Below, one piece after another: positions 11,538 through 64,000 of a stretch of 64,000 bases of DNA. Under the pieces are notes generated by a model. That model saw nothing but the letters and a program-made list of their open reading frames with translations. It did no database searches and had not been told where the DNA came from. Source of the stretch: Fasciola hepatica (taxonomy: Eukaryota; Platyhelminthes; Trematoda; Plagiorchiida; Fasciolidae); NCBI GenBank assembly GCA_948099385.1, contig CANUEZ040000151.1:8734001-8798000 (forward strand), written 5' to 3'. The translations under genes were made by a program, and so were the position numbers. Position 1 is the stretch's first letter, and the number at the start of each line of letters is the position of its first letter.

Positions 11538-11845
11538 ACCTCCTACATTCTAGAGCGCATACGTCCATCACTGATGTATGTTTCGCTCAAGACGCACCCT
11601 ACCCTCTTTGTAACCGAAATCATACTACTAAAGTCCCATACACCAGGACAAAACTAAGAGAAAGGTTTTTCATCACCTTTTATTCCCGCATTTGGAACAG
11701 ACTGCCCGAAGACATTCGGGCCTGCCAGACACTAGACCGTTTCAAAATTGTCCTTACAAAATATTTAGATGTCGCCAAAGTACTACAATTAACCCATATG
11801 TGCACCACGTTGGAACAAGCTTATGAGGGTAACCTAGATTTTTGA
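10095..11845 (+). pseudogene. Non-LTR reverse transcriptase (CR1/Jockey-like) with a poly-leucine insertion
   Basis: One frame carries a nearly full RT. In order it has DEAEFFASTF, RPGPDGIPPALF, a degenerate NY.PI segment, TFLDMTKAFDRVPHA, a degraded TSGVIQDSVLG and the catalytic FADDIKIVY. It ends with thumb and C-terminal parts (LAIERVQRSF, SRIWNRLPEDIR). Only two in-frame stops occur, at 10472-10474 (TAA) and 10679-10681 (TAG). The endonuclease is missing, so the copy is 5'-truncated. It starts just after the BEL/Pao pol end. A run of 24 leucine codons, 22 of them TTA, sits in the frame between WLRRMKLNLY and FNLLHSRAHT. Confidence 0.8.
11468..11533 (+). repeat. (TTA)22 microsatellite in frame
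   Basis: Twenty-two TTA repeats in the RT reading frame encode leucine; CTT and CTA just before them bring the run to 24. The frame stays open on both sides. Confidence 0.95.
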
Positions 11846-13309
11846 TTAGAGAAAGAAAGCACGACCCGGTTAACATCCTTTGCAACGTCGACATCACCTA
11901 CCTCATATGCCTTCTCCATCGCCAGCATATTGGTACCCCTTAGAATGACTTACATCACTGACACTGCTCTTGTTAGATTCTTCCCAATTCACGCGCCCCA
12001 AAGTCTCCTATCTATTATCTATATCATACTTAATTCGCTTTACTCGGTCCGAACTGACCTCATTCCCCTCCCTTATTTTGCCTTAGCGTCCCAACACAAT
12101 CCAGTTCCAGTGACCACCACTTACCTTCTAAATCATCATTCTTATTCCTAGTTTTGGTCATTATTTTCGTATTTCCATTCACTCCCAATGGCTCACAGTC
12201 CTCATTTTTCCCAAAGTAGTCTGTGTCTAAATTACTAGATTTCTCCTTTCACCATTGACCGTTGATCCTCAGCTGGGAGCATCCTAGACTGCGTCTCTCT
12301 ACTCTTACGCTTCCAGACACCAACCGGCGCGCATCTCCCATCTGATGCCTCGGAATAATCCGGAGATAACACCAGCGAAATATCTGGCCCAAACGTCAGG
12401 CTTTGAATCTGGATCCTCCACAATCTCCTAAACTACGCCATCTCTACGTCTGTATGATCTCGACCAAAATCACCTGTGCAAATCCCGCCGGTGCGGGGCG
12501 CGGACAGATCCCCCGCTTTGGCCGGTGCACATCGGGCGTGCAGAACGTCTGCAAAGATGTGCGGGCGCAACTAGGTGGATCGCACCTCCTGCCTCCAGAA
12601 ATGGTTTTCAGGTTGGGTGTCCAGCGCACGGTCAGCCCCACCCACTAGCACCGGTTGCGGATTGAAAAAAACGAAAACAGAACAAAAGGAATACCGTTCA
12701 TATACTCAGAATGTTGCTGTCTCCTCCAGCCAACACTGACTCTCCATCGTGCTCGCTTCAAATTTGCCTTCGTAACCTCAGGCTTTTTTCGTCCGGCAAA
12801 AGTTGCTTTCTTTGGTGCACAATTATCGCATACTTAAAAATCCATCAACATTCCTGGCTTAATATTCCCGGTCCACTTCCGCGGTTTCATGCCAAACTAT
12901 TCACCAGTCTTATGTGCAAACTTAACCATTCTCTAAGATGAAGCCCACCCCTTTTTGCTACTTTTACCGATATACTCGATAAATAATGCATTTATTGCTG
13001 TCACTAACTTCCGTATCACAATCTCCAGACAGTATATGACACTGCGAAATTTATCTCTTGAGATTCCCAATGATCGACAACTCTGTGTTTGCTTGCTTTC
13101 TCTGCCAGCTCCGCTGTTTGCCCACTTAGGGCTGTTGCATTGCAATGTCCTCATCTTGCAAGGTATCGTGTCCCACTTTTGCATATCTGATAAGCTCTTG
13201 TGCCGCAGAGTTATTCTGTCGCCACAAAGTGGTCCACCTTTTGTATCAAACAAACTGATAGTCTTCTGCCCATCACTTCATCGTTTTGCCAGCTGTGTCC
13301 ATCCTATTG

Positions 13310-13718
13310 TTGTAGTTGAGCACCACGCAACGATTTTTTCGATGATTCCTAGTTCATGCTGATGCATTACATTCCTTTTTTCTGAAAGCAAAACAGTTCA
13401 CTCAAAGTCCATATGTTTTATCCGGTCACTTCCTTCACCATCAGTCTGGCAACCACGGTCCAGATGTGTAGTCCATTTGGTTTATCACACACACTCTGCC
13501 CATATCCGGCTGCCGAACTTTGCAAACCTATTCATCGGTTGTTCTGTGTATTTCCTTTCCCATGCTCCATTCCGATAGATCGTCTCAGACACTTCCGATA
13601 CTTGATACATTTTTTTCACCACGTGAAGTCTTTGATGAGAATTATCAGTATGTAAATACTTTCCTGTCATTCAACCGGTCATCCCCCTTGCAAGCCACGC
13701 TTCTGCCACTATCGTAGC
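13310..13718 (+). repeat. Direct repeat, unit 1 (about 403-bp spacing)
   Basis: A diverged copy follows at 13719-14060. The clearest shared block starts GATGCATTACATTCC at 13361 and recurs at 13764. Further matching words follow in the same order and spacing, such as CATATG, CCGGTCACTTC and TTCACCATCA. Confidence 0.75.
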
Positions 13719-14060
13719 TAAGCACCACACGTAGATTTTTTTGTCAGTTACCAGTTTCTTGCTGATGCATTACATTCCTTTTTTCTGAAAGCAAAACAAT
13801 CCACTCAACGTCCATATGCTCTAGCCGGTCACTTCTTTCACCATCAATTTGACACCACCAGTCCAGTGTGTTGTCCGTTTCGTTTTACAACTGGCTCAAC
13901 CGATATACGGTCACTGTACCCCAAACTTGCTATCCTCGACCGATTTTCTTGGACCGACCACTTGACCTTGAGTTTAAATTCACCGGGCGTTATCGCAGCA
14001 ATTGACTTGAATGCCTTCTCCTATATTTATTCGCGTTCGCATAATTGTACAGCCCTACTG
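13719..14060 (+). repeat. Direct repeat, unit 2
   Basis: Second, diverged copy of the 13310-13718 unit, including a GCACCAC word at its start and the shared GATGCATTACATTCC block at 13764. No open frame is conserved between the two units, so this looks like a non-coding tandem duplication. Confidence 0.75.
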
Positions 14061-14149
14061 TAACTTTCATTCGCCTTTCAACTGTACTGTTCGATCTTGC
14101 ATTGCAGCATGCTTCGGGGTTATCCGAAATAAACTATAATTATTATTAT

Positions 14150-14837
14150 TATGCATTCTCCTGTAGGACCCAATCCCCCACACCGTCTTTGAAGTATTTT
14201 TGTGTTTAATTTCATACGGTGTTCACGATGTACTATGGAGTTAGTTGTCCAAATCCTAATTCATATCACGACACTACACTACATGCAGAAGTAACCGGGC
14301 TTAGGTCTCGCACAAATGTCTACATTTTACTCGTTTATGCCGCACAGTCTTTCGTTGACATCGCAGAAAGTCCTCCTTTGATGTGTGGTCATACTTGTGA
14401 TTCCATTATAAACCCCGACACACACACACATACCCGATGCACGCTAGGTCCCGCAACCCCTATCAAACACGTAAAGGTGTTCGCAATTTACCTTTGTTGA
14501 CGTTACTGAAACGTTCTTTGCATATTTGTAGGTAGTGGTGATTACATCATAAACACACACACTCACGCGAGCACATACAGCCAGGGCAGGAAGGCGTTTC
14601 CAAGGACAGCATCTATGTTTCTCCTCCACGCCCGACATCGGTCAGTTTTTCTCGTGGAAGATGTAGAATAGCCTCGCGTCTATGTGGCCAACGGATTAGG
14701 TGCGACCATGAGTAGAACGTTGACGACAAGCATTAGGCACGCGCACTAACACCAGGGCCTAGGTAGGTAGGAAGAATCAGTACCTTTACACCAAACCTTT
14801 GAGTCTGCTAAGGATTCAGGAAGGTTTTGGTGGGCGG
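14150..14837. other. Spacer before the right BEL/Pao LTR
   Basis: No recognisable coding region. There are short CACACA-rich stretches near 14420 and 14555. The last bases before the right repeat are purine-rich (GGTGGGCGGAG), possibly the polypurine tract of the BEL/Pao element. The rest is probably the element's 3' untranslated part. Confidence 0.4.
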
Positions 14838-15213
14838 AGTAACGACCGGTCGTGGAAAATCCCTCTAAAACCCTTGCGATTCGGTGTTTTTCTTCACACC
14901 ACTCACTTGCTTACACCATTGACGTGTATTTACGAACGGTTTGTTTCTGTGAACCAATTGTTGTTTGTTCGCGCCCAGAGCGCTACTTTTTCACATCCTT
15001 GTTCTGGACCTGCAAGACGCACGTGCTCCTTTCTCACAAGCTGAAATTCCGTTTCTCGTTGTTGAGTCCTTGTGATCGCACTTTTGATGTTTGTTTCTTT
15101 TTGGTGTCACTGTTCATGCAATAATCTAGCATAGTAGAACATCACGGATAATCGTCTTTTGATTTCGGGATCCGTTGCGAATTTGGCTACGCACTGCTCA
15201 AGCTTTCTTTACA
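14838..15213 (+). repeat. 3' LTR of the BEL/Pao element
   Basis: Direct repeat of 4533-4903, nearly identical in its core and less similar at the ends, with a 5-bp insertion near 15188. It shares the CCGGTCGTGGAAAATCC start. The ends are approximate. Confidence 0.6.
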
Positions 15214-15439
15214 AAGCGGATGGTATTTATTCAACCATCTGTTTCTTTCCGTTGAAGGTACGAAAAGATCTTTAGCAATGCAAGCTGGAATCCAAATACA
15301 TCAAACTGAGAGTTGCAGCTCCCCGGGGAGTTTCCCAAACCCTACCGGTGCAAGTATCTGGACGTGAGTCAGGCTCGCCCCTACTCTCGTCCTAGAGGAA
15401 CGTTTGGAGGCCATTAAGATGGGGCTACCCTAACTTACG

Positions 15440-17345
15440 AAGGAGTTTGCACCCCTGAGGTTGGCTAGCGGTAGTAATCAACCCACATGGTGGGAGTGAA
15501 AAGTCCACAAGGCTTTAGGTATTCGTAGGCAACGATGGGCAGCAAACAAGCTCTACAAAACTCAGGGGGCATGGAACAGCTATAAGATGGCTTGGAACAG
15601 AGCTCATGAGATCCAAAGAGTGGGGAAATATGCCTTGGAGCGTCGGTCAGCTGCGTCGGTCCGCACAAACCCAAAGCGATTCTACGCCTACGTTCAATCT
15701 CACAAAAGTATGAAAGAAAGCATGGCAACCTTGGAAGGAGCACAGGTACGACCAGATCTAGGACAAGGCTGACATGCTCTTGGCATTCTTCAAGAGTATA
15801 TATCGACCAGAAAATAGTTTGAAAGAAATGATGAAGGGCCCACAGGTGCCTTTAATACCAGAACTTGCTGTAGGAGAAGAAGAAGTGTAAGCGGAGTTGC
15901 AAACCTTGAATAGAAACAAAGCAGCATGTCCAGACGGGATTCATCCAGCAATCGTTCAGCCGCTGGCAGAGAGACTGAAGGCTCCGGTGAAGAAGCTGTA
16001 CAGTCACTTAGAGAGGGAATTGTGCCGGGAGACTGGAAGGGAACAACAGTGGTAGGAATTTAAGAGAGTAGACACCGGCAAAAGGCCGAAAATTACCGAC
16101 CGGTTAGCTTGACTTTAATACTGTGTGAGTGCCCGGAGCGAATAGTCGGGAAACAGATCTCCAGGCACTTGGTTCAACACAACCTCATATCAGATGCTCA
16201 TCATGGGTTTGTGGCAAGACGATCCTGTCTGACGAATCTCCTGCTGTTCCTCTTTGAGGTAGCCAAGCGTCTGGACGAAGGGCAATTGATTGCGGTCTGC
16301 GACTTGGACTTCAGCAAGGCGCTTGATTCTGCGAACCACAGATTTCTGGACGTCAAACTGCAGTCTGTGGGAATTGTTGGAAAGGCAAGACAATGGATAA
16401 ATAGTTTTTTAGCAGGGCGAACTTTTATTGTTAAGGCGGGTAGTCATGCCTCAAAACCGGAAGGTGTAACAAGTGGGGTGCCACAGGGCTCGGTACTCGG
16501 CCCTCTGCTCTTCCTCATCTTCATCAATGACCTAGCACATGGGCCAAAAAACCCCGCCTTTATGTTTGCCGATGACGTCAAGATAGCTGGAGTAGATATA
16601 GAACTTGACGTGTTAGCAGTACAAAACTGGGCACGCAAATGGGGCCTTCCACTAAACCTCACCAAGTGTCAATGCTTGACCACAAATACAGGGGCTAGTA
16701 GGGATGGAGTGGGTTCGTTGCAATTGGTCTCGCAGGTCAGACTTGGGCGTTATAATGGACAACAGCCTCAAGCCGTCGAAGCGGTGCACGGCAGCAGACA
16801 ATATGGCCAGGAGAGAACTCTTTCGAGTTAGATCCATCATGTCGTGTAGAGAGCCGGAGATTTTCCTTCCGATATATCAGGCCATAGTTAGGCCGCATAT
16901 GGAGTACTGCGTGCAGGCCTGGGCACCGTTTTACCAGAAAGATATAGATTGCCTGGAGAAAGAGCAAGGGCTAACCACTAGAATGGCGGCTGGGCAAGGA
17001 GGGTTTAGCTAAACAGAGCGTCTCTGTGCCCTAGACCTGTTCCTGATGGAAAGACGGCGCATTCGCGGGGATTAGATAGAAACCTTTAAGGTAATGAAAG
17101 GACAATTATGAATAAGCCGAGAAGATCATTTCTCTGAGATGCCCGAGAGAGGCTCAAGAAAGCATAGCCTCTGATTATAAAGGAAGCAATCGGGGCTCAA
17201 AATTAGGGTGAAGTTCCTCTTGAATAGATTGATACCCTATTGGAATAAGCTGCCGGAGGAAGTCATAAATACCACAACAATGAAGTCTTTTAGGAAAGCA
17301 GTAGACCTGTGTTGGGTGATAGTATACCCCGAGTTATGTTAAACA
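15440..17345 (+). pseudogene. CR1-like non-LTR reverse transcriptase remnant
   Basis: The stretch begins with a pre-RT segment rich in basic residues (15590-15770, including NPKRFYAYVQSHK). After stops and frame changes an RT frame follows at 16109-16831: DAHHGFVARRSCLTNLL, DLDFSKALDSANH, SGVPQGSVLGPLLF and MFADDVKIAG, so palm and catalytic motif are intact. Thumb and C-terminal segments continue in other frames to about 17320 (LPIYQAIVRPHMEYC, PYWNKLPEEVINTT, MKSFRKAVDL). The same C-terminal architecture is seen in the inverted copies at the window's left end, so it is a related family. No endonuclease is recognised. Confidence 0.8.
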
Positions 17346-17825
17346 GCTTTTAGGGTCAGAGGCAACTTACTCATTGTTTCCACCTTTCTCTGCCAGGGCT
17401 GGTACTGCATAACATTTCTGCGTTTCAGAAAAAGAAAATCAGGCAGGGTTGGGAGCCACGGACACGCGCCGACAACACAGGTATCGGGACACACGACTGG
17501 CTCTAGTTACACCAAGCCCTGTGCAAACTGAACTGAAATGAACACTATCCTATCCTGTGCTGTTCTATTATGTTAGGATATCAAGACTCTCACTTTTGAT
17601 GTGCGATGAGGCTTTACGTCCCCCTTCTAGTTTTGGCAGGGATTTGAAGAATTAAACCGCGCACTGACGGGTGCCCACAAAGTGTGCAAACTGCCGAAAG
17701 AAATTCTGGATGTTCGAACGGTCATGGCCATTATCTGTTCCGTGCAAGCTAAACCGGACAGAACTGAAATGACCCCGTTAGCTACATTTGACCTTCAAAA
17801 GCGCGCTTTTTTAAATTACTCCATA
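17346..17825 (+). promoter_or_regulatory. Upstream region of the phosphorylase gene
   Basis: About 480 bp between the last non-LTR remnant and the TRIM. Part of it (to about 17570) may be the remnant's 3' trailing sequence, with a TGCAAACTGAACTGAA word. An AT-rich TTTTTTAAATTA at about 17807-17818 could act as a TATA-like element for the downstream gene or be chance. The TRIM starts just after it. No promoter can be proven from the sequence. Confidence 0.25.
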
Positions 17826-17985
17826 TGTAATACGCTCAGACAGATCGCCACTCCCATCTTTATCGGTGTAAGTGTTGATGCTTGTTGATGCACTTACTGA
17901 GCTCCGGCTCACCGAGTCTTCTTTCTGTCTTTGCAGATCGTACACGTGCAACCCCCAAGGAAGACACTGCATCCCGCATACTACA
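17826..17985 (+). repeat. TRIM left LTR
   Basis: 160-bp direct repeat with TGTA...TACA ends. It contains an internal GTAAGT...TTTGCAG segment at 17868-17936. Confidence 0.85.
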
Positions 17986-17989
17986 TTTT

Positions 17990-18007
17990 TGGCGACCCTG
18001 CCAGGAT
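17990..18007 (+). other. Candidate primer-binding site of the TRIM
   Basis: TGGCGACCCTGCC follows four T residues after the left LTR. TGG is the complement of a tRNA CCA end, and the first seven bases would fit a tRNA ending GTCGCCA. The tRNA cannot be named with confidence. Confidence 0.5.
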
Positions 18008-18104
18008 CCCTGTCATCCAGCGTTTCACACAAACCACACCGACAGATCCTGCCAGCTGACCAGCTAAAACAATGTACAAACACTGAGGACAGTGTTCCTT
18101 CGTT

Positions 18105-18115
18105 GGGGGGAGCAG
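18105..18115 (+). other. Polypurine tract of the TRIM
   Basis: GGGGGGAGCAG directly abuts the right LTR, the expected site for plus-strand priming. Confidence 0.6.
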
Positions 18116-18275
18116 TGTAATACGCTCAGACAGATCGCCACTCCCATCTTTATCGGTGTAAGTGTTGATGCTTGTTGATGCACTTACTGAGCTCCGGCTC
18201 ACCGAGTCTTCTTTCTGTCTTTGCAGATCGTACACGTGCAACCCCCAAGGAAGACACTGCATCCCGCATACTACA
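18116..18275 (+). repeat. TRIM right LTR
   Basis: Identical by eye to the left LTR at an offset of 290 bp. It lies next to the phosphorylase start codon and could supply promoter, 5' untranslated sequence or a splice acceptor to that gene. Confidence 0.85.
18158..18226 (+). promoter_or_regulatory. Intron-like segment inside the TRIM LTR
   Basis: GTAAGT at 18158 matches a strong splice donor. A pyrimidine-rich CTTCTTTCTGTCTTTGCAG ending at 18226 matches a strong acceptor, and CTTAC near 18183 could be part of a branch site. The 69-nt size is plausible for a short flatworm intron. The same segment occurs in the left LTR (17868-17936). If used, the acceptor would leave a 66-nt leader before the ATG. 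It could also serve as a spliced-leader acceptor. Confidence 0.45.
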
Positions 18276-18292
18276 CATATATTTGCAATAAG

Positions 18293-62584
<44,292 letters not shown>

Positions 62585-64000
62585 GTGAGTATCGAAATGC
62601 GGGTGAATATCCCCCATCAAAATCAGTCAATCTGTTCACAGATTTCAGTTAAATGTTTTTTTTTCGAAACTTACGTTTAGGCAGAGTCAGTGAACATGTG
62701 GTTGCAGTAAAATGATCAGATGTGGTTGCGAAATTGGCTTTGATACTCTTAGAGAGAGGAATAAAGCGATCGAGTTTGGCATTATTTTTTGGTAGCTCAG
62801 CAAAGAAATACATTTTACTTGAAGCTTTGGGTCTCTTCCGATCAGTCTGTAGCAATAAGTCGGAGCAAATCAGCGGGATGCAAACTTTGTGCTCAGTCTT
62901 TTTGATGGCTAACGTAAAGTACTCCAGCTTACTTGGGATACAGTAGTACAACGGAGCAGACTAGAATGAAGGCCCGTAGAGTTCTTTCAGTGTTCATGAA
63001 GACTTCTGGTATTTAGGATTGTGCTACTTTACTTTGAATGATTGGGCAAAATCACTTTCGTTGCCTAAACAATTACTTGTGTATGCAAAATCCCACAGAA
63101 CACATTGAGAATAAACAACGTGGCGAGTCGTACATATATTGTTATGTATTGGTATGAGTACGAATAACTAAAAACGAACTTGTTCGCCACGTTGTTTATT
63201 CTCAATTACTTGCGTGTCAAAACCGAGAATACCTAATATTTTGCGGCTTTCATGATGCACTCTACAATCGTGGTCGATAACAGCAAGCTAAAAGGCGGCA
63301 CCTCTTATGGAGTATTTTTTTCTGAAAGAATCTAATATGGCAGATTTTTTTGTGAGTTTGAAGTGTGTACGTCGACGATGCCTGTCGTTGAATCCGGTAA
63401 TCGAACACCTTGCGAAAACTACCTAAAACAAAGCTCTTTATTGGAATGATGACTTGAAAAAGAGAACGATCCAGGATATGGTCAATATGTTAAGTTCCTT
63501 CACTGGAATAATGCTGGGAGCAGTATATTGACGTTCCTCGTATGCAGCTGGTGAAATAATATTCAGAATGGAGGTATGAGAAGAATTAGGTTGTAGGTTT
63601 CAGAGAAATGGCAGATGATTACAACTAAAAGTAGGTAAAGCATCTCTTTGAAACATTTTCAAGGTCCCCATATAAAACGGTTTCATAGGGACATTATTTT
63701 CGTTTCTCATAAAGCTGCTGTCTGATGTTTCTATGCTGACCGAGGCATGTTGCAGAGTAGTCCAGGATTACGCAGTTGGTACACCGAATTCAGCGAGCTT
63801 AGTTGATATTCTGTGGTTTTTCTGTGTAAATAGCAATAAAGAATTCAGTCATGGAAGTTCATCGCTCAACTGCTGATGAGTTCTGCCGGTTAGGTGCTAG
63901 GCTTCCTACACTTCAAGCCATACAAACCTTTTAGATCCATTCCGGATAGTCTAATATTATCGTGTGAGAATTAAACAAATACAGCCCATGTTGGGATCCT
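62585..64000 (+). other. Glycogen phosphorylase intron 7, 5' part
   Basis: Starts GTGAGT and runs to the window end. It contains a perfect 23-bp inverted repeat (63104-63206). No exon or element is recognised elsewhere in it. Confidence 0.8.
63104..63206. repeat. Perfect 23-bp inverted repeat with 57-bp loop
   Basis: Arms 63104-63126 and 63184-63206 are exact reverse complements containing AATAAACAACGTGGCGA. Outside them AATTACTTG appears on both sides (63071 and 63204), so a duplicated flank borders the structure. Confidence 0.9.

Larger units (their letters stand above)
11846..14149 (+). other. 3' trailing sequence of the nested non-LTR element
   Basis: After the RT stop I see no convincing coding region for 2.3 kb. 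The stretch ends with an AATAAA signal followed by a short (ATT)n tail (about 14130-14149), as in many non-LTR 3' ends, so it may be a long 3' untranslated region. Within it are a GC-rich patch (12480-12660) and a duplicated segment (13310-14060). It could equally be several decayed elements joined together. Confidence 0.4.
4533..15213 (+). mobile_element. Degenerate BEL/Pao LTR retrotransposon with a nested non-LTR element
   Basis: Two direct repeats (4533-4903 and about 14838-15213) flank gag, protease, RT, RNase H and integrase of BEL/Pao type in the order gag-PR-RT-RH-INT, with the CCHC knuckle at the end of gag. The pol frame ends near 10045. It is followed by a non-LTR element and then about 700 bp before the right repeat. 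A purine-rich GGTGGGCGGAG abuts the right repeat, as expected of a polypurine tract. No target-site duplication is evident outside the repeats. At least six stops and several frame changes make this copy inactive. That both LTRs belong to this one insertion is an inference from position and spacing. Confidence 0.65.
17826..18275 (+). mobile_element. Complete TRIM (miniature LTR retrotransposon)
   Basis: The element is 450 bp: two 160-bp direct repeats (17826-17985 and 18116-18275) that read as identical, and a 130-bp interior. The LTRs start TGTAATACG and end CATACTACA. Four bases inside the left LTR lies TGGCGACCC, the expected start of a tRNA primer-binding site. Immediately before the right LTR lies GGGGGGAGCAG, a polypurine tract. 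Both outer ends abut CATA (17822-17825 and 18276-18279), a 4-bp target duplication. The interior has no coding capacity, so it must have been mobilised by an autonomous partner. Identical LTRs imply a recent insertion. Its right end is 17 bp before the phosphorylase start codon. A chance tandem duplication would not explain the four LTR hallmarks together. Confidence 0.85.

Noticed and set aside
17826..18275. Simple 290-bp tandem duplication of the phosphorylase promoter
   Set aside because: TG/CA ends, primer-like and polypurine sites and the CATA duplication at the outer ends fit a TRIM better. Kept as the alternative to test.

Overview
The window looks like a piece of a large, transposon-rich animal nuclear genome. 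I judge it to be a parasitic flatworm (Neodermata), because the retroelement mix (BEL/Pao, CR1-like and RTE-like non-LTR elements) and the very long introns fit. A tapeworm with a large genome or a liver fluke are the first candidates. The species is not proven by anything in the sequence.

Positions 1-17.6 kb are a retroelement graveyard. Two head-to-head copies of the 3' part of a CR1-like element (1-2240 on minus, 2545-3829 on plus) share an inverted repeat of 882 bp that looks identical. A 313-bp solo LTR with a 5-bp target duplication sits in the second copy. From 4.5 to 15.2 kb lies a decayed BEL/Pao retrotransposon: 371-376 bp flanking repeats, then gag, protease, reverse transcriptase, RNase H and integrase with several stops and frameshifts. 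A second non-LTR element (10.1-14.15 kb) lies between its integrase and its right repeat. A third CR1-like remnant follows at 15.44-17.35 kb.

Positions 17826-18275 hold a complete miniature LTR retrotransposon (TRIM): two 160-bp LTRs that read as identical, a 130-bp interior with primer-binding-like and polypurine-like sites, and a CATA target duplication. Its right end lies 17 bp before the start codon of the only host gene recognised. Each LTR contains a 69-nt intron-like segment.

From 18293 to the window end runs glycogen phosphorylase on the plus strand. Seven exons (76, 34, 61, 90, 41, 52 and 49 codons) join into a 403-residue N-terminal half without a stop. All exon lengths are multiples of three and all introns are GT-AG, phase 0. 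The introns run from 3.5 to 13.7 kb; the C-terminal half lies beyond the window. Catalytic landmarks are kept, but the AMP site (Tyr75 and the adenine loop) and the purine inhibitor site (Phe285) are altered.

The introns carry microsatellites and decayed elements: a BEL/Pao remnant and a non-LTR remnant in intron 4, RTE-like endonuclease and 3'-end remnants in intron 5, a tRNA-like fragment, and two clean inverted repeats. No rRNA gene, CRISPR array or second host gene was recognised.
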